Source: JACMQX01 sp040385105 (GTDB lineage Bacteria > Pseudomonadota > Gammaproteobacteria > Burkholderiales > Burkholderiaceae_C). From it: a DNA stretch of 64,000 nucleotides. Positions 10,795 through 19,564 of this stretch are shown in pieces. A program made the position numbers and the translations under genes. The DNA lies in the NCBI GenBank assembly GCA_040385105.1, contig JAZKHY010000049.1, positions 26,631 to 90,630 of the forward strand, written 5' to 3'. The notes under the pieces were generated by a model. That model was not told the origin of the DNA. It did no database searches and was given only the letters and a program-made list of their open reading frames with translations. The first letter of the stretch is position 1, and each line of letters opens with the position of its first letter.

Positions 10795-11601
10795 ATGATT
10801 GACCTGCTTCAGATCACCAACGACCCCGCATTTGCGCGCCGGTGCGATGCGCTGGACGGCATTCGGCTGTTTGTGGATCTCGAGCGGACCGGCAAGGCAG
10901 AACGCCAGGCTGGCAGGAACACCTTTATCAGCACCCATGAAATCGCCGACGTGGGCCGGATCAAGTCCGTGCTCAGTCGCTCGTCCCTGATGGTCCGGGT
11001 CAATCCGCTGCATGCAGGCACCGCACAGGAAGTTGATGCCGTGATCAATGAAGGTGCAGACATGGTGATGCTGCCGATGTTCACCTCAGCGCGTCAGGTG
11101 CTCGATTTCTGTGGAATTGTGGGGGGGCGTGTACCCGTGGTTCCATTGTTGGAAACGGCGCAGGCGCTGGCATGCGTCGATGAATGGGCAGGTGTTGCCG
11201 GCCTTGGCGAGATTTTCATGGGCCTGAATGACCTGCACCTCTCGCTGGGCCTGCGTTTCATGTTTGAGCCCTTGGCCAGCGGCTTGGTCGAGCGGGTCAG
11301 CCTTGCCGCGCGCCACCGCAGGCTACGCTTTGGCTTTGGCGGCATCGCCAGGGTTGACGAGGGCTTGCTGCCCGGGCGCGATGTGCTGGCCGAGCACCTG
11401 AGACTTGGCTCCCGCGGCGTCATACTGTCCCGTACGTTCAATCACGATCCGTCCGGTTCAACCTTCGAGAAGGACGTCGCGGCGCTGCGCACCGCCGAGG
11501 CGGAGCTCGTGTTGCGGACCCCGGACGAAGTGCAGGCGGACGCACTCCGGATCGCCGCTGCAGTGTCGAGCATTGCCTCAGGCATGGGGCAGCGCGCATG
11601 A
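10795..11601 (+). CDS. HpcH/HpaI aldolase (citrate-lyase-beta-like) in polysaccharide operon
   Basis: A 268-residue TIM-barrel protein of the HpcH/HpaI aldolase family, which catalyses reversible, metal-dependent aldol reactions of pyruvate-like or CoA-ester donors. Visible features are the barrel strands MVMLPMFTSARQV and VPVVPLLETAQAL, where the Glu would bind metal, and FMGLNDLHLSLG with the metal-ligand Asp. The ATG at 10795 is chosen because the upstream extension lies wholly inside the flippase gene. The stop overlaps the start of the sugar transferase. An aldolase is unusual in an O-antigen-type operon, and its substrate is unknown. It might make or break a keto-sugar acid. Confidence 0.72.
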   Translation: MIDLLQITNDPAFARRCDALDGIRLFVDLERTGKAERQAGRNTFISTHEIADVGRIKSVLSRSSLMVRVNPLHAGTAQEVDAVINEGADMVMLPMFTSARQVLDFCGIVGGRVPVVPLLETAQALACVDEWAGVAGLGEIFMGLNDLHLSLGLRFMFEPLASGLVERVSLAARHRRLRFGFGGIARVDEGLLPGRDVLAEHLRLGSRGVILSRTFNHDPSGSTFEKDVAALRTAEAELVLRTPDEVQADALRIAAAVSSIASGMGQRA

Positions 11602-12152
11602 AGCGTCTGATCGATGTTGCATTCTCGCTCGCAGCATTGCTGCTCCTGTGGCCGCTTTTGCTGGCCGCGGCGCTCGCCGTGATCGCCGAGACGGGACGCC
11701 CTGTCATGTTCATGCACAGGCGGGTGGGTCGGGGAGGGCAGGAATTCGGCATGTACAAGTTCCGCAGCATGGTTCGCGACGCGGCGGCGAGGGGACCTTA
11801 CTACACCTCGGCCAATGACCCGCGGGTCACTCGCGTTGGCAGGATCATCCGTCGTACCAGCATTGACGAACTGCCGCAGATCATCAATGTCCTCAAAGGC
11901 GAGATGAGCCTTGTGGGCCCGCGTCCGGATGTGCCGGAACAACGCAGCAACTACACCCCGGCCCAATGGGCTGAGCGCTGCAGTGTGAGGCCGGGCATCA
12001 CGGGGCTGGCACAGGCCATGCTGCGATCGCAGGCCACGGACGAGCAGCGCCTTGCACTGGACCTGCGTTATGTCCGCGAGGCCGGCGTCTGGCTTGACCT
12101 CAGGATCATGTGGTGGACGCTCGGCCGCCTGTCCGGCAAGGGGAGCAACTGA
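11598..12152 (+). CDS. Initiating sugar-phosphate transferase (PglC/WcaJ type)
   Basis: Membrane enzyme that transfers a sugar-1-phosphate to undecaprenyl phosphate, starting the glycan repeat unit. The 184-residue protein is a short PglC-like form: one hydrophobic re-entrant segment at about residues 7-30, then MYKFRSM, the DELPQIINVL helix and GEMSLVGPRP, the signature of the bacterial sugar transferase family. It lacks the extra N-terminal membrane helices of full-length WcaJ. Its start overlaps the aldolase stop (ATGA), and its stop shares one base with the asnB start. The initiating sugar cannot be told from sequence. Confidence 0.9.
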   Translation: MKRLIDVAFSLAALLLLWPLLLAAALAVIAETGRPVMFMHRRVGRGGQEFGMYKFRSMVRDAAARGPYYTSANDPRVTRVGRIIRRTSIDELPQIINVLKGEMSLVGPRPDVPEQRSNYTPAQWAERCSVRPGITGLAQAMLRSQATDEQRLALDLRYVREAGVWLDLRIMWWTLGRLSGKGSN

Positions 12153-13948
12153 TGTGCGGGATTTTCGGGTACTGGAGCCGCGACCGGCAGTCGCTGGATG
12201 CGGCCGCACTGTCCGCAATGGCGGCAAGCCTGGCTCACCGGGGGCCGGATGACAAGGGTGTGTGGCACCAGCCAGGGCGTGGGACCGGCATCGGCAATAC
12301 ACGGCTGTCAATCATCGACATTGGCGGAGGGCACCAGCCCTTCGTCAGCGATGACGGGATGATTGCCGTCGTCCAGAATGGCGAGATATTCAACTACGTT
12401 GAACTTGCAGCTGAATTGCGGCGCAAGGGTGTGCGCCTGGACACCCAGTCCGACACGGAAGTGATCCTGCGCCTTTACGAGCACGAGGGTATCGAGGGAG
12501 TGCAGAAGCTCAATGGCATGTTCGCAATTGCCATTGATGACGCCCGCGAGGACGCCATGTACCTGGTGCGTGACCGCATTGGCGTGAAGCCCCTTTATGT
12601 TGCAGACGATGGCAACCGGATGCTGTTCGGATCCGAGATCAAGGCATTCTGGCCGGCCGTTCCCGCGGGCCGGGCCGCCTTCGGACTGGACCATGAAGCC
12701 ATTCACCACTACCTCAGTTTCAACTACATTCCCGCGCCATGGACCATTTACCGTGGCATCCGGCATGTGATGCCCGGCACGTGGGTCAAGTTCACGCGCA
12801 AGTCGCATGCACAGGTGCAGCGCTGGTGGAGCCTGGCGGACCAGCGCGAGCAGGACTACTCGTTCGATCAGTGGTCGGAAGAGTTCCTGGACATTCTCGA
12901 CGACGCGACGCGCATCAGGCTGCGTGCAGATGTGCCCTGGGGCGCGTTTCTGTCAGGGGGCGTTGATTCCAGCACCATCGTCGGCCTCATGGCCCGCCAT
13001 GTTGACCGGCCAGTCAAGACCTTCTGCATCGGCTTTGAGGACCCGCGCTATGACGAGTCCGCGTTTGCCCTTCAGGCTGCCAGGCGCTTCGGTTGCGAAC
13101 ACACCAGCGAGATCGCCGAGCTGAACATGCTCGAGCAATGGCCGCGCGTGCTCCACCACCTGGACCAGCCGCATGGCGACGCCTCTTTCATGCCGACGCT
13201 GCGGGTAAGTGAGCTGGCGGCGCGCCATGTGAAAGTGGTGCTCACAGGGGATGGCGGGGACGAACTGTTCGCAGGGTATGACAAGTATGCGGCGTTCTTT
13301 GCGCGGCCGGACGCACACACCATGGAATCCGGGGCGTTCCAGCGAAGCTACTTTGACTCGATTTCCCTGTTTTCGCCGCAGGCCAAGCTGGATATGTACC
13401 AGCCCTGGTTACGTGCCGCCCTTGCGGATATTGACAGTTTCGACGCAGCCGCCAGGCCATGGATGGACGAAGCGCAGCATTTTGACCGCATCAACCAGGC
13501 GCTCTATCTGGACATGCAACTCCTGCTTTCAGGCAACAACCTGGTCAAGCCTGACCGGATGGGGATGGCGGTGTCCATCGAGGCGCGAACACCGTTCCTG
13601 GACTGGCGGATGATGGAGCTCGCCTTCCGCTCACGCGGCAGCACCAAGCTCTCGGCGAGCGGTGACAAGAAGCACTGGTACAAGAAAGCCGCCGCGCCGC
13701 TCATTGGCGAAGAACTTGCCCATCGCCGCAAGCAGATGTTCACAGTGCCTGTCGGCGAGTGGTTCAGGACAGGGTCATACGGCTGGCTCAGCCACCTGCT
13801 CAAGGGCAGCGCACTGCTTGCCGAACTTTTCGATGGGGCAGTCATTGACAAAATGCTCGCCGGCCACAGATCCGGTCAGGTCAACTACACCCGCGAGTTG
13901 CGCGCGCTGGCGGCGTTGTCACTCTGGCACAAGGGCGCATATGGCTGA
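12152..13948 (+). CDS. asnB: Asparagine synthase-like glutamine amidotransferase
   Basis: A 598-residue class II amidotransferase/AMP-forming synthetase. The ATG at 12152 puts the catalytic Cys directly after Met (CGIFGY), which the enzyme needs after Met removal; this rules out the upstream in-frame start. The glutaminase domain includes HRGPDDKG and the synthetase domain the pyrophosphatase loop SGGVDSS at 268-274. In glycan loci such AsnB homologues often amidate a sugar acid or peptide substituent rather than make free asparagine. That role is inferred from context. It overlaps the next gene by eight bases. Confidence 0.88.
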   Translation: MCGIFGYWSRDRQSLDAAALSAMAASLAHRGPDDKGVWHQPGRGTGIGNTRLSIIDIGGGHQPFVSDDGMIAVVQNGEIFNYVELAAELRRKGVRLDTQSDTEVILRLYEHEGIEGVQKLNGMFAIAIDDAREDAMYLVRDRIGVKPLYVADDGNRMLFGSEIKAFWPAVPAGRAAFGLDHEAIHHYLSFNYIPAPWTIYRGIRHVMPGTWVKFTRKSHAQVQRWWSLADQREQDYSFDQWSEEFLDILDDATRIRLRADVPWGAFLSGGVDSSTIVGLMARHVDRPVKTFCIGFEDPRYDESAFALQAARRFGCEHTSEIAELNMLEQWPRVLHHLDQPHGDASFMPTLRVSELAARHVKVVLTGDGGDELFAGYDKYAAFFARPDAHTMESGAFQRSYFDSISLFSPQAKLDMYQPWLRAALADIDSFDAAARPWMDEAQHFDRINQALYLDMQLLLSGNNLVKPDRMGMAVSIEARTPFLDWRMMELAFRSRGSTKLSASGDKKHWYKKAAAPLIGEELAHRRKQMFTVPVGEWFRTGSYGWLSHLLKGSALLAELFDGAVIDKMLAGHRSGQVNYTRELRALAALSLWHKGAYG

Positions 13949-15182
13949 GAAGGTATTGCTCGTGGCATATGGCGGTGGCCACATCACCATGGTGATGCCG
14001 GTCATGCGCGAACTCCAGGCGCGGGGCGTGCAATGCACCTTGCTGGCACTCACGACCGGCTATGCCAAGGCACAGCGCGCCGGCCTGAACCCGGTCGGGT
14101 ACAGGGATCTCGTGCATCTGGTTGACAGTCCCGAGGAGGTGATGGCCTGGGGCGAGCGGCTGGCGCCGGAGAATTCCCATCCGGAGGTTGACCATCAGGA
14201 GTCCATCCTCTATCTCGGTGTGGGGTACATGCAGTGGGTTCGCGACCACGGTGCGGTGGAAGCCGAGCGTCTATACCGGGACGTGGGCCGACGGGGATTC
14301 CTCCCGCTTTCCTTCATGAGCAAGGTCATCCAGCACTTCGCGCCCGATGCCGTTGTGACGACCAATTCACCGCGGACGGAACAGGCTTCGATCGAAGCGG
14401 CGGTTGCACTTGGCATACCGGTACTGGCAATGATTGACCTGTTCGGGCTTGCCTACGATCCGTTCGTGAGCAGAACGATACACGCTGATCGCACGGCAGT
14501 TATCAGCGAGGCTGCAAAGCGCAATGTCGTCGCCGCGGGATTCGACCCGGCCCGGGTTGTTGTGACGGGAAACCCTGCATTTGACTCCCTGGTATCGCCA
14601 GAGAGCCGTGCAAAGGCACTCAAGTTTGTGCAGGAACTGGGGTGGGCGGGCAAGAAGATAGTCCTTCTTGCCGGACAACTCGAGGAGTTGCCTGGAACGC
14701 CCGAAGCGTGGCAAGGGCCGGGGCTGGTGATGGAAGCGGAGACCCTTTTGCGTCAGTGGGTCAGTGAGCGCGATGATCGTGCCCTGATCGTCAGGTACCA
14801 CCCGAACGAGTTCCAGTCTTTTCCTGTTCGCGGAGAGCAACCGCGGGTGTACTGGAGCCATCCGGTGAATGATCCGTTGCACCCGGCGCTGCTTGCGGCA
14901 CAGGTTGTGATTGTCCAGACCAGCACCGTAGGGCTGGAGGCGGTGATCAGCGGCGCGAGGCTGCTGTCCCTGTCCTACTCGCCTGCCGTCACGCCGGAGC
15001 GCTGGGACTATGGCGCGCTGGGCCTTGGGGTCCCGGTCGAGGCGCCAGGCAAACTTGTTCCGTTGCTTGAGGACGCGTTGCGGGCACCGCCCCGGTCCAC
15101 AGACGACTACTGTGTAGGCCGCGCCGCGGCAAATGTGGCGCGGGAAACCATTTCACTTTTCCGGCCTGGATACTCAGAATGA
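13941..15182 (+). CDS. GT-B-fold glycosyltransferase-like protein
   Basis: A 413-residue protein with the two-Rossmann GT-B look. The N-terminus is LLVAYGGGHITMVMPVMREL; the middle has AVISEAAKRNVVAAGFDPARV and VVTGNPAFDSL; the C-terminal half has RYHPNE and VQTSTVGLEAVISGARLL, as in UDP-GlcNAc 2-epimerase-like and glycerophosphotransferase-like proteins. The donor cannot be assigned. The start inside the end of asnB (eight-base overlap) is chosen over a longer frame running through asnB. Its stop overlaps the next glycosyltransferase (ATGA). It could alternatively be a sugar-processing enzyme related to WecB. Confidence 0.65.
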   Translation: MAEKVLLVAYGGGHITMVMPVMRELQARGVQCTLLALTTGYAKAQRAGLNPVGYRDLVHLVDSPEEVMAWGERLAPENSHPEVDHQESILYLGVGYMQWVRDHGAVEAERLYRDVGRRGFLPLSFMSKVIQHFAPDAVVTTNSPRTEQASIEAAVALGIPVLAMIDLFGLAYDPFVSRTIHADRTAVISEAAKRNVVAAGFDPARVVVTGNPAFDSLVSPESRAKALKFVQELGWAGKKIVLLAGQLEELPGTPEAWQGPGLVMEAETLLRQWVSERDDRALIVRYHPNEFQSFPVRGEQPRVYWSHPVNDPLHPALLAAQVVIVQTSTVGLEAVISGARLLSLSYSPAVTPERWDYGALGLGVPVEAPGKLVPLLEDALRAPPRSTDDYCVGRAAANVARETISLFRPGYSE

Positions 15183-16033
15183 CGAACGCCAATAATTCCG
15201 CTTCCCAGCCCAGCATTTCGGTCGTCGTGAGCGTGCGCAATGAGGAAAAGCGGCTTGCGGAGTGCCTTCAGACCGTTCTGGCCAACTGCCCTGACGAAGT
15301 GATCGTGGTGGATGGCGGGTCAACAGACGCAACGGTCGCCATCGCCAGGAGCTTCTCCGGGGTGACCGTGATCGAGAGTCCCAATTCGAACCTCACACGG
15401 GACCGGCAAAAAGGTATTGATGCGGCGCGCAACGATCTCATCGCCATGATTGATGCCGATCACCGCCTTGAACCCGACGATATCGCCAGCCTGTACAAGG
15501 ACCTGATCGAGTTTCAGCTGGACATTGTCCAAAGCGGTCTCGTGTCGCATGCCAGCCATGGTTTCTGGGACTCGGCTGAGGAGGCATCGTGGGAGTTGAC
15601 TCACAACAATCCGCCTGGCGCGCGCAGCATGATCGGGACCGCCCCGGCGATCTACCGCAAGAAGGTGTTCGACCATGCCCGGTTTGACGATCACATCACG
15701 GCGACAATTGACGATACTGATTTCATCTACCGGTTATCGCGGTTTCCGGAATTGAGGTTCGGGGTTGGCCGCACGAAGGTGCGCCAGCATCACTTTGCAG
15801 ATTTCCGTACCTATGTGAAGAAGTTCCAGTGGTATGGCAAGGGGGACGGCGAGTTCTGCCGAAAGCATCCAGGGCGTGCGCCGTCAATGATCTTTCATCT
15901 GCTGGTGCGATACCCTGTTTTCTATTCGTGGAGGGCATTGCGCAGCGGAAACTTTCGCGCGATTCCGTTTTTCATGCTTCAGGGTCTTCTGCGTTTTACC
16001 GGACTCGTACGATACTTCCTGAAAATCATCTGA
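15179..16033 (+). CDS. Glycosyltransferase family 2
   Basis: A 284-residue GT-A glycosyltransferase, the last gene of the first plus-strand polysaccharide operon. The nucleotide-binding N-terminus reads SISVVVSVRNEEKRLAECL, VVDGGSTDATV follows, and DADH is the DxD-type metal site. A hydrophobic C-terminal stretch near FHLLVRYPVFYSW and FFMLQGLLRF suggests membrane association. Its start overlaps the previous stop by four bases. It ends seven bases from the end of the convergent FkbM methyltransferase gene. Donor and acceptor are unknown. Confidence 0.88.
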   Translation: MTNANNSASQPSISVVVSVRNEEKRLAECLQTVLANCPDEVIVVDGGSTDATVAIARSFSGVTVIESPNSNLTRDRQKGIDAARNDLIAMIDADHRLEPDDIASLYKDLIEFQLDIVQSGLVSHASHGFWDSAEEASWELTHNNPPGARSMIGTAPAIYRKKVFDHARFDDHITATIDDTDFIYRLSRFPELRFGVGRTKVRQHHFADFRTYVKKFQWYGKGDGEFCRKHPGRAPSMIFHLLVRYPVFYSWRALRSGNFRAIPFFMLQGLLRFTGLVRYFLKII

Positions 16034-16040
16034 TCCACGG

Positions 16041-16814
16041 TCAGGTTGGACGGGCCACAGGACGGAAGATGAAGTTGTTGATGTAGCCGCGCTCGTCGCC
16101 TGATTCGAGCTGACTTTCACGCCCAAGCTGATCACGTTGCACGTCGAATGCCGAAAGCGGGACTTCACGGCCGTCGCGCAGGAACGATCCGGAATATCCG
16201 AGGGATCGTACGTAGCTGAACACATCCTCGATCGAGCCTTCCTGCAGATGCCTCTGCTCGATCTCCACAAGCAGGACGGGCCTGTTGCGCAGGATGGTTT
16301 CGCGACCGCCCTTGAGTACCCTGAGTTCGTGGCCTTCGACGTCAATCTTGATGAATGACACATCGTCAAAGCCAAATGAATCCATCGTCCTGAGTTCAAC
16401 GGCCAGCGTGGCGCTGCCTGATTCCAGCGATATGCCTCCAGAGCCCAGATGTGCCTGCGCTGTTGCAAGCCGGCCTCCGCGTTGCGGGACGAAAAGCTGC
16501 GCCTCGCCTTGGGCGTCTGACAAGCCCATGCAATGCACGTTGATGCCAGGCGCCCCATACGCCTGAATGACGCTGGCGCAGCCCGGTACCGGCTCGAAGC
16601 ATTCAACCTGCACGCCTGCGCGGTGCAGCGCGTAGCCGTAGAAGCCGATGTTGGCACCGACGTCCAGCGCCAGCGAGCCCTTGCGCACCAGTTGCGGCAA
16701 CAACGCAATCTCCGGCTCGAGACGCCCGGTCAGGCGGTTGTACATGAAGCGGACGGGCAGGCTCAGTCCGGCAGGCAGGAGGTTTACGAGAAAGGTCTTG
16801 ATTTTCCGGATCAT
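16041..16814 (-). CDS. FkbM-family methyltransferase
   Basis: A 257-residue SAM-dependent methyltransferase of the FkbM type, which usually O-methylates sugars in surface glycans. LALDVGANIGFYGYAL is motif I, ECFEPVPG follows, and SFIKIDVEGHELRVLKGG is the family signature in the middle. The start at 16814 overlaps the stop of the upstream glycosyltransferase (ATGA); an extension of 29 residues is possible but lies inside that gene. The N-terminus has a hydrophobic patch (TFLVNLLPAGLSLPVRF). It is last in a four-gene minus-strand operon. Confidence 0.88.
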   Translation of the reverse strand: MIRKIKTFLVNLLPAGLSLPVRFMYNRLTGRLEPEIALLPQLVRKGSLALDVGANIGFYGYALHRAGVQVECFEPVPGCASVIQAYGAPGINVHCMGLSDAQGEAQLFVPQRGGRLATAQAHLGSGGISLESGSATLAVELRTMDSFGFDDVSFIKIDVEGHELRVLKGGRETILRNRPVLLVEIEQRHLQEGSIEDVFSYVRSLGYSGSFLRDGREVPLSAFDVQRDQLGRESQLESGDERGYINNFIFRPVARPT

Positions 16815-17488
16815 GGTTGTTCCTGGGGGGACGCGGTTGGGACTTGCCGGCGGAAGATGCCCAGGACAAGTGCCCTGAGAATCCTGCGGTTGGCTACCCA
16901 ACGACGGCCAAAACGCGGACTGTCCTGCCGGTCAGCGGTTGCCACCGGAATCTGGTCCATGCGCTTGCCTGAGCGCACTGCAAAAATGCAAAGCTCCGTA
17001 CCGATGGACTGATAGGCGTCGAAGTGTCCAAGCATCCGGTACAGGTCCGCGCGATAAGCCTTCATCCCGCACATCGGGTCGCGAATTCCCCAAAGCACGC
17101 CACCGACCCAGGCAAACACGTGCTCGCCCAGCCTCTGCCTGCGGTCCCGCACGCCTGCGACCACATCCGCGCCGTCATCAAGGCGGGCCACAAATGCCGA
17201 AATGAGCGCCGGATTGTGCTGGCCATCCGCGTCGACCGTTACGAAATACTCAAAACCCTGCCGGTCAGCGTGGGCGAAACCGGAGTTCAGTGCCCCGTCG
17301 TACCCCTGGTTTCGTGCATGCCGGACGACCTGGGCGCCGGCCTGCTCTGCGATCGCTGCCGTGGTGTCGCTGGAACCGTCATCAACCACGATGGCCTGGC
17401 CGTGCGCCGCAACGGCCCTGACCACCTGGCTGATCGTGGCCGACTCGTTCAGCGCGGGGATGATGACCGCTATGCGAGATCGGTCCAT
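16811..17488 (-). CDS. Glycosyltransferase family 2 (DPM/GtrB-like)
   Basis: A 225-residue GT-A enzyme resembling polyprenyl-phosphate mannosyl- or glucosyltransferases. It shows RIAVIIPALNESATISQVV, VVDDGSSDTT and VDADGQHNP with the DxD site. It lacks the two C-terminal membrane helices of GtrB/DPM1 types, so it may act on a soluble or separately anchored acceptor. The start lies 19 bases inside the end of the NeuB-type gene, so the two are translationally coupled. The stop overlaps the FkbM methyltransferase start. The donor is unknown. Confidence 0.85.
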   Translation of the reverse strand: MDRSRIAVIIPALNESATISQVVRAVAAHGQAIVVDDGSSDTTAAIAEQAGAQVVRHARNQGYDGALNSGFAHADRQGFEYFVTVDADGQHNPALISAFVARLDDGADVVAGVRDRRQRLGEHVFAWVGGVLWGIRDPMCGMKAYRADLYRMLGHFDAYQSIGTELCIFAVRSGKRMDQIPVATADRQDSPRFGRRWVANRRILRALVLGIFRRQVPTASPQEQP

Positions 17489-18546
17489 TTGAGGTGGTCT
17501 CCTGCAGCGATGGGGCTGCGCAGCGCACGACCCACGATTTCAGGCAGGTGCAGGGGCGGTATGCCGTCAGCCGGGCAGGGGCGCAGCGGCTCCAGCATGG
17601 ACGCGTCAAGCACGGTGCCCGATGCAAGGGCAGTTCTTGCACGCAGGCTGCGCCTTTGCAGCACCACAGTTTCCCGCTCGTTGGCCTCGACCTTCTTGAC
17701 GCCGGTCCCCAGGGCATTCTCAAGCTCGCGGGTGCGGTCAACCATGTCGCGCCAGGTCCGGGGGTCCATCGAAAATGCGTGGTCCGGCCCGGTCCGCGTC
17801 ATGTCGTCCGTGAAATGCTTCTCGATGATGCGCGCGCCGAGCGCCACAGCCCCCAGCACGGTGGCGTGGCCGGGGGTATGGTCGCTCAGGCCAAGCACCA
17901 TGCCCGGGAACATGGCTGCATAACTGCGCAGTACGTTCAGCTGGATGTAGCGGAAGTTTTCCAGCGACGCGGTGTAATTGGTGTTGCACTGGAGCAGCGC
18001 AAATCGGGGATTGATCGCGGTTGCAGTCTCCACGGCAGCCACGACCTCATCGAGCGTCGAGGCCCCGCTGGCCAGGATGAAGGGCTTGCCCTTGCCGGCG
18101 ATGTACTCGATGATGCCTGTCCATGTTATGTCGCCGGAGCCGATCTTGTATGCGGGGACGTAGTCGTCCACTGCGTCCACCAGGTCATAGGCATACGGGC
18201 TGGTGAAAAACGCAACGCCTGCCTTGTCACAGGTTTCCTTGAGTGCCGGCGTCCAGTCCAGCGATACAGATGCGTCCTGATATACCTCGAACACTGACTT
18301 GCTCCACTTCGACTGGTGGGACTGTTGACCGCCCAGAGTCCGGAATCCCCGGTCGCTCACAATGCTGCCGGCCTTGAAATGCTGGAATTTCGCCGCGTCT
18401 GCCCCGGCTTCTGCGGCCATATAAATCAGTTCCCTCGCGCGGCCCAGATCCCCGTCATGGTTGGCTGCAATGTCAGCGATGAAATAGGTCGGATGATCAG
18501 GTCCGATGGCCTTTCCACCGATATCCAGTTCGCGGTCATACTTCAC
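17470..18546 (-). CDS. NeuB-family nonulosonic acid synthase
   Basis: Condenses phosphoenolpyruvate with a six-carbon amino sugar to give a nine-carbon keto sugar acid (sialic, legionaminic or pseudaminic type). The 358-residue protein has the N-terminal barrel with IADIAANHDGD (His30), AAKFQ, GLSDHT and EKHFTDD, the two His of the last motifs being the usual metal ligands, then a C-terminal SAF/antifreeze-like domain (RRSLRARTALASGTVL). I choose GTG at 18546 because GAGGAG sits seven bases upstream; a TTG five codons earlier is less likely. It overlaps the RmlD-like gene by 11 bases. Sequence alone does not say which sugar is made. Confidence 0.88.
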   Translation of the reverse strand: MKYDRELDIGGKAIGPDHPTYFIADIAANHDGDLGRARELIYMAAEAGADAAKFQHFKAGSIVSDRGFRTLGGQQSHQSKWSKSVFEVYQDASVSLDWTPALKETCDKAGVAFFTSPYAYDLVDAVDDYVPAYKIGSGDITWTGIIEYIAGKGKPFILASGASTLDEVVAAVETATAINPRFALLQCNTNYTASLENFRYIQLNVLRSYAAMFPGMVLGLSDHTPGHATVLGAVALGARIIEKHFTDDMTRTGPDHAFSMDPRTWRDMVDRTRELENALGTGVKKVEANERETVVLQRRSLRARTALASGTVLDASMLEPLRPCPADGIPPLHLPEIVGRALRSPIAAGDHLKWTDLA

Positions 18547-19450
18547 TTGAATACTCCTCAACTAGGGCCTGCATCTCTGCTTCAATGCCGGGCAGGGGCA
18601 GGCTGAAGGCCTGCTCGAAGCGTGTGCTGTTCATGGCCATCCCGGTGGGCCGTGGCGCCGGCAACTGCCTGTCAGCCAGGTTGACCGTGCGCATGCCGGA
18701 GGCATCAAGTCTAAGGCCTTGAGCCAGAAAATGGGCCACCGCCGCCTTGGACATGGCCCCGCGGGCACCCGCATTGAAGATGCCATGGCAGGGGTAAGCC
18801 ATCACGTGGCTGATGGTGCGTGCGAGGGTCTCCATCCTGAGCGGGCTGAACGAGACGTCGCCAAACACCTGGATCTCGCTGCCGCTGCGCAGCGATGCGA
18901 CAACCCAGTCGCTGAAACTGTTGCGCCCCGGGCGGAGCGACCTGCCGATGAAATTGACGCGCAGCACGGTCGTTGCGGGGTGCGTCAGTACGGCCAGCTC
19001 TCCCGCCAGCTTGGAGATGGCATAGTGGTTCCTGATGGTCACGTCAGCCTCGGCATGGCAACCGTCGCCATCGTAGACATGGTCCGTGGATATATGGACA
19101 AGGTGCACCGGCTTCGCGGCCTGCGCACAGGCCATCGCAAGCAGTTGCGCGGCCTGAACATTCTGGAGGTAGGCCCAATGCGGCTCACGCTCGCAGCGAT
19201 CCACGTCGGTCGCCGCAGCGAGGTGGATCACGGCGTCGGGTTCCGCCATTGCGATCATGCGCGAAGCGGCGCCCGGTGTTGTCAAATCCTCTTTAAAGGT
19301 CACGCCACCGCTCCTGGCGGCAGTCTCGACCTGGTATCCCGCCTGCAGCAGCCGGGGTACCAGCACGCTGCCGAGCATTCCGGTAGCGCCCGTCACAAGC
19401 GCCCGGCCGGGACGCCGGCGCAAATTTGGGGTAGGGGGGGTGTCGGCCAC
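18536..19450 (-). CDS. RmlD-like NAD(P)-dependent sugar reductase
   Basis: A 304-residue short-chain dehydrogenase/reductase like dTDP-4-dehydrorhamnose reductase. TGATGMLG at 20-27 binds the cofactor, HISTDHVYDG is the Ser/Thr region and NHYAISK carries the YxxxK catalytic pair. No rmlA, rmlB or rmlC is nearby, so rhamnose synthesis is not supported by context; reduction of a keto intermediate of the NeuB-pathway sugar is a plausible alternative. GTG at 19450 gives a normal length. A longer frame would add 66 residues overlapping the divergent gene. It heads the four-gene minus-strand operon. Confidence 0.8.
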   Translation of the reverse strand: MADTPPTPNLRRRPGRALVTGATGMLGSVLVPRLLQAGYQVETAARSGGVTFKEDLTTPGAASRMIAMAEPDAVIHLAAATDVDRCEREPHWAYLQNVQAAQLLAMACAQAAKPVHLVHISTDHVYDGDGCHAEADVTIRNHYAISKLAGELAVLTHPATTVLRVNFIGRSLRPGRNSFSDWVVASLRSGSEIQVFGDVSFSPLRMETLARTISHVMAYPCHGIFNAGARGAMSKAAVAHFLAQGLRLDASGMRTVNLADRQLPAPRPTGMAMNSTRFEQAFSLPLPGIEAEMQALVEEYSSEV

Positions 19451-19564
19451 GTGCGGATTGTAGGTCGGCCGGTGGGGCGGGCACGTCGCGATATGGGTGA
19501 AAATGGCGCCGTGAATGAATCCGCAGCCAACCAGCAGGATAGCCGTACAGGCACGGGCACCGGC

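Noticed and set aside
13662..13940. N-terminal extension of the GT-B protein
   Set aside because: Lies within the end of asnB in another frame; an eight-base overlap start is sufficient and fits the conserved N-terminus.
18536..19450. dTDP-rhamnose synthesis at this locus
   Set aside because: Only an RmlD-like gene is present; rmlA, rmlB and rmlC are not in the window.
18719..19564. Long N-terminal extension of the aldo/keto reductase
   Set aside because: It runs antisense through the RmlD-like gene; the AKR fold begins near 19565.
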